In this document: positions 29,880 through 31,127 of the stretch, in pieces
How positions within the stretch are numbered: the stretch's first letter is position 1
Layout: the number at the start of each line of letters is the position of its first letter
Assembly: GCA_031279155.1 (NCBI GenBank)
Contig: JAITJB010000183.1
Location: 1 to 31,127 of the forward strand
DNA length: 31,127 nucleotides
Origin: Deltaproteobacteria bacterium
GTDB lineage: Bacteria > Desulfobacterota > Desulfarculia > Adiutricales > Adiutricaceae
Direction: 5' to 3'
The notes under the pieces: generated by a model
Databases searched by the model: none
What the model was told of the DNA's origin: nothing
Seen by the model: the letters and a program-made list of their open reading frames with translations, nothing else
Program-made: the position numbers and the translations under genes

Positions 29880-30737
29880 ATGCCCGCACAAATCATCAAG
29901 GGACTTCCCGTGGCCAACGCCATCCGCGAAGAACTCATCCCCAAGGTCAAGGCTTTGGTCGAAAAAGGCGTCCAGCCCAAGCTGGCCGTGGTTTTGGCCG
30001 GCGGCGACGAGGCCTCCAAGGTTTACGCCCAAGCCAAGGAGAAAGTCGGCGATAAGCTAGGTATCAAGGTTGAGATACACATCCGTCCGGACGACGTGAC
30101 CCAGGACGATCTTTTGAAACTGGTCGACCAACTCAACGCCGATCCTAACGTTCACGGAATCCTGGTGGAGCTCCCCTTACCTAAGCACATCCAAAAAGAA
30201 CTCATCATGAACCGCCTTGACCCCAAAAAGGACGTCGATGGCGTTCATCCGGTCAACCGCGGCTACCTGTTGGGCGGTCAGGAACACTTAGCTTTAGTGC
30301 CAGCCACCCCGCTTTCGTGCATTGAGCTCATCCAAAGAAGCGGCGTCGATCTTAAAGGCCGCCGGGTCGCTCTGGTCGGCCGAGGCGACACCGTGGGTCG
30401 CCCGCTGGCTAGCCTTCTCATTAAGCGCGACGCGACCATCACGGTCTGCCACACCAAAACGGTGGACATGGGATCGATTACTAAGGCTGCCGAAATCGTC
30501 GTGGCCGCAGCTGGAAGCCCAGGCTTAGTTAAGGCCAGCATGCTTTCCCCGGGCCAGACCGTTATCGACGCTGGCATCAACCAGCTGCCCGACAATTCCA
30601 TCATCGGCGACGTTGAGCCCGCCGCAGCTGACGTCGTGGCCTTTCTCACGCCGGTTCCCGGAGGCGTTGGCTCTCTAACCACCAGCATCATCATGAGTAA
30701 TCTATTAAAGGCCGTTCAGCTCCAGGGCCTAAGCTGA
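29880..30737 (+). CDS. folD: Methylenetetrahydrofolate dehydrogenase / methenyltetrahydrofolate cyclohydrolase
   Basis: 285 residues from ATG at 29880 with AAGGAG at good spacing. Substrate residues: Y-x3-K in VYAQAKEKV (about 50-54), HGILVELPLPKHI and DPKKDVDGVHPVN. The NADP site is GRGDTVGRP, and the C-terminal motif is PVPGGVGSLTTS, where many FolD have GVGPMT. It interconverts methylene- and formyl-THF via methenyl-THF in the methyl branch of the Wood-Ljungdahl pathway. It is followed after 69 nt by fchA, which repeats the cyclohydrolase step. Confidence 0.95.
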   Translation: MPAQIIKGLPVANAIREELIPKVKALVEKGVQPKLAVVLAGGDEASKVYAQAKEKVGDKLGIKVEIHIRPDDVTQDDLLKLVDQLNADPNVHGILVELPLPKHIQKELIMNRLDPKKDVDGVHPVNRGYLLGGQEHLALVPATPLSCIELIQRSGVDLKGRRVALVGRGDTVGRPLASLLIKRDATITVCHTKTVDMGSITKAAEIVVAAAGSPGLVKASMLSPGQTVIDAGINQLPDNSIIGDVEPAAADVVAFLTPVPGGVGSLTTSIIMSNLLKAVQLQGLS

Positions 30738-30765
30738 GACTAGACGAATTAATTATAAACCATTT

Positions 30766-30797
30766 CTTTGTTTGGGCGTTATCGTCGCCCAAGAAAG
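30766..30797 (+). promoter_or_regulatory. Hairpin that includes the fchA ribosome-binding site
   Basis: 7-bp core stem TTGGGCG/CGCCCAA (30772-30778, 30786-30792) extended by CTTT/AAAG. The 3' extension overlaps the AAAGG Shine-Dalgarno sequence of fchA, and five Ts follow. It could work as a partial terminator or a translational gate between folD and fchA. Confidence 0.55.
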
Positions 30798-30806
30798 GTT
30801 TTTCAT

Positions 30807-31127
30807 ATGAGTTCCAATTTGCCCGTTTATGATATGACTATCAACGAGTTCCTCAAAGTGGCGGCTTCCAGCGCCCACGTGCCAGGCGGCGGCAACGTTT
30901 CAGCCGTGGTGGCCACCTTGGGAGCCTCCATGGGCGCCATGGTAGCTAGTCTAACCAAAGGCAAGAAAGGCTACGAGGAGTATCAAGAGGCCAATGAGGA
31001 AATTCTTAAAGCCTTCCTCGATGGTATAGAGGCCCTTAAGGTCATGACTTTGGCCGATATTGAGGCCTTCGACTACTACATGGCCCAATTTAAACTGCCC
31101 AAAGACACTGACGAGCAGAAAGCGGCT
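30807..31127 (+). CDS. fchA: Methenyltetrahydrofolate cyclohydrolase, N-terminal part (window edge)
   Basis: 107 codons visible from ATG at 30807 with AAAGG upstream. The sequence (YDMTINEFLKVAASSAHV, PGGGNVSAVVATLGASMGAMVASLTKGKKGY) is the formiminotransferase-cyclodeaminase (FTCD_C) domain found alone in acetogen FchA. It catalyses methenyl-THF and formyl-THF interconversion. Its place right after folD supports a role in the folate branch rather than in histidine degradation. The 3' end lies outside the window. Confidence 0.88.
   Translation, partial: MSSNLPVYDMTINEFLKVAASSAHVPGGGNVSAVVATLGASMGAMVASLTKGKKGYEEYQEANEEILKAFLDGIEALKVMTLADIEAFDYYMAQFKLPKDTDEQKAA

Overview
The window is about 31 kb of a chromosome of moderate GC content. 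It encodes a bacterial Wood-Ljungdahl (reductive acetyl-CoA) pathway next to ordinary housekeeping genes. Bacterial-type AcsA, AcsB and AcsD, a folD-fchA pair, sigma-54 type promoters, a BvgS-like hybrid kinase, CstA, CheD and a macro-domain architecture that I know mostly from gut bacteria suggest an anaerobic, probably acetogenic member of the Desulfobacterota (former Deltaproteobacteria). A relative of the termite-gut 'Candidatus Adiutrix' group would fit. The placement is inference, since no rRNA gene is present. There is no sign of a prophage, IS element, CRISPR array or tRNA gene.

Layout. 1-6300 (minus strand): a CODH/ACS operon transcribed as acsD2, acsD1, acsA, acsB (acsB runs off the left edge). 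It has a near-consensus sigma-70 promoter about 540 nt upstream of the first start codon and a long-spaced inverted repeat beside that promoter. acsD1 carries a ~180-residue Ala/Lys/Glu low-complexity tail with an internal ribosome-binding site and ATG. 6323-8138 (minus): an ABC-2 exporter pair with its own promoter. 8270-8880: an intergenic region holding what I think is the most interesting signal here. It has two tandem ~110-nt transcription units on the minus strand, each with a sigma-54 (-24/-12) promoter of exact spacing, a shared UCUCCUUG anti-Shine-Dalgarno motif and near-identical intrinsic terminators. Upstream lies a helically phased cluster of TTTTTTGAACA sites at enhancer distance. 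These look like twin sRNAs with the logic of the Vibrio Qrr RNAs. 8849-10940 (plus): oppD-oppF like ATPases without permeases. 11000-12646 (minus): two small unknown proteins and an M23 endopeptidase. 12647-13644: about 1 kb without a protein gene. 13645-14163: cheD. 14253-14939 (minus): a DUF1638 protein. 15470-20802 (plus): recA, alaS, purD. 20844-26371 (minus): cstA translationally coupled to a 1234-residue hybrid sensor kinase. 26590-29505 (minus): an operon of phosphodiester-glycosidase-like lipoprotein, nucleoside phosphorylase-like enzyme and macro-domain protein. 29880-31127 (plus): folD and the start of fchA.

How it fits together. FolD and FchA belong to the methyl (folate) branch. 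The AcsD proteins (small subunit of the corrinoid iron-sulfur protein), AcsA and AcsB belong to the carbonyl branch and the condensation to acetyl-CoA. CstA and its kinase would sense and import a small carbon source such as pyruvate or peptides. Short tandem repeats touching stop codons occur at three separate gene ends (10968, 19389, 20809), and RNA hairpins sit in all three gaps of the acs operon. Both look like habits of this genome.
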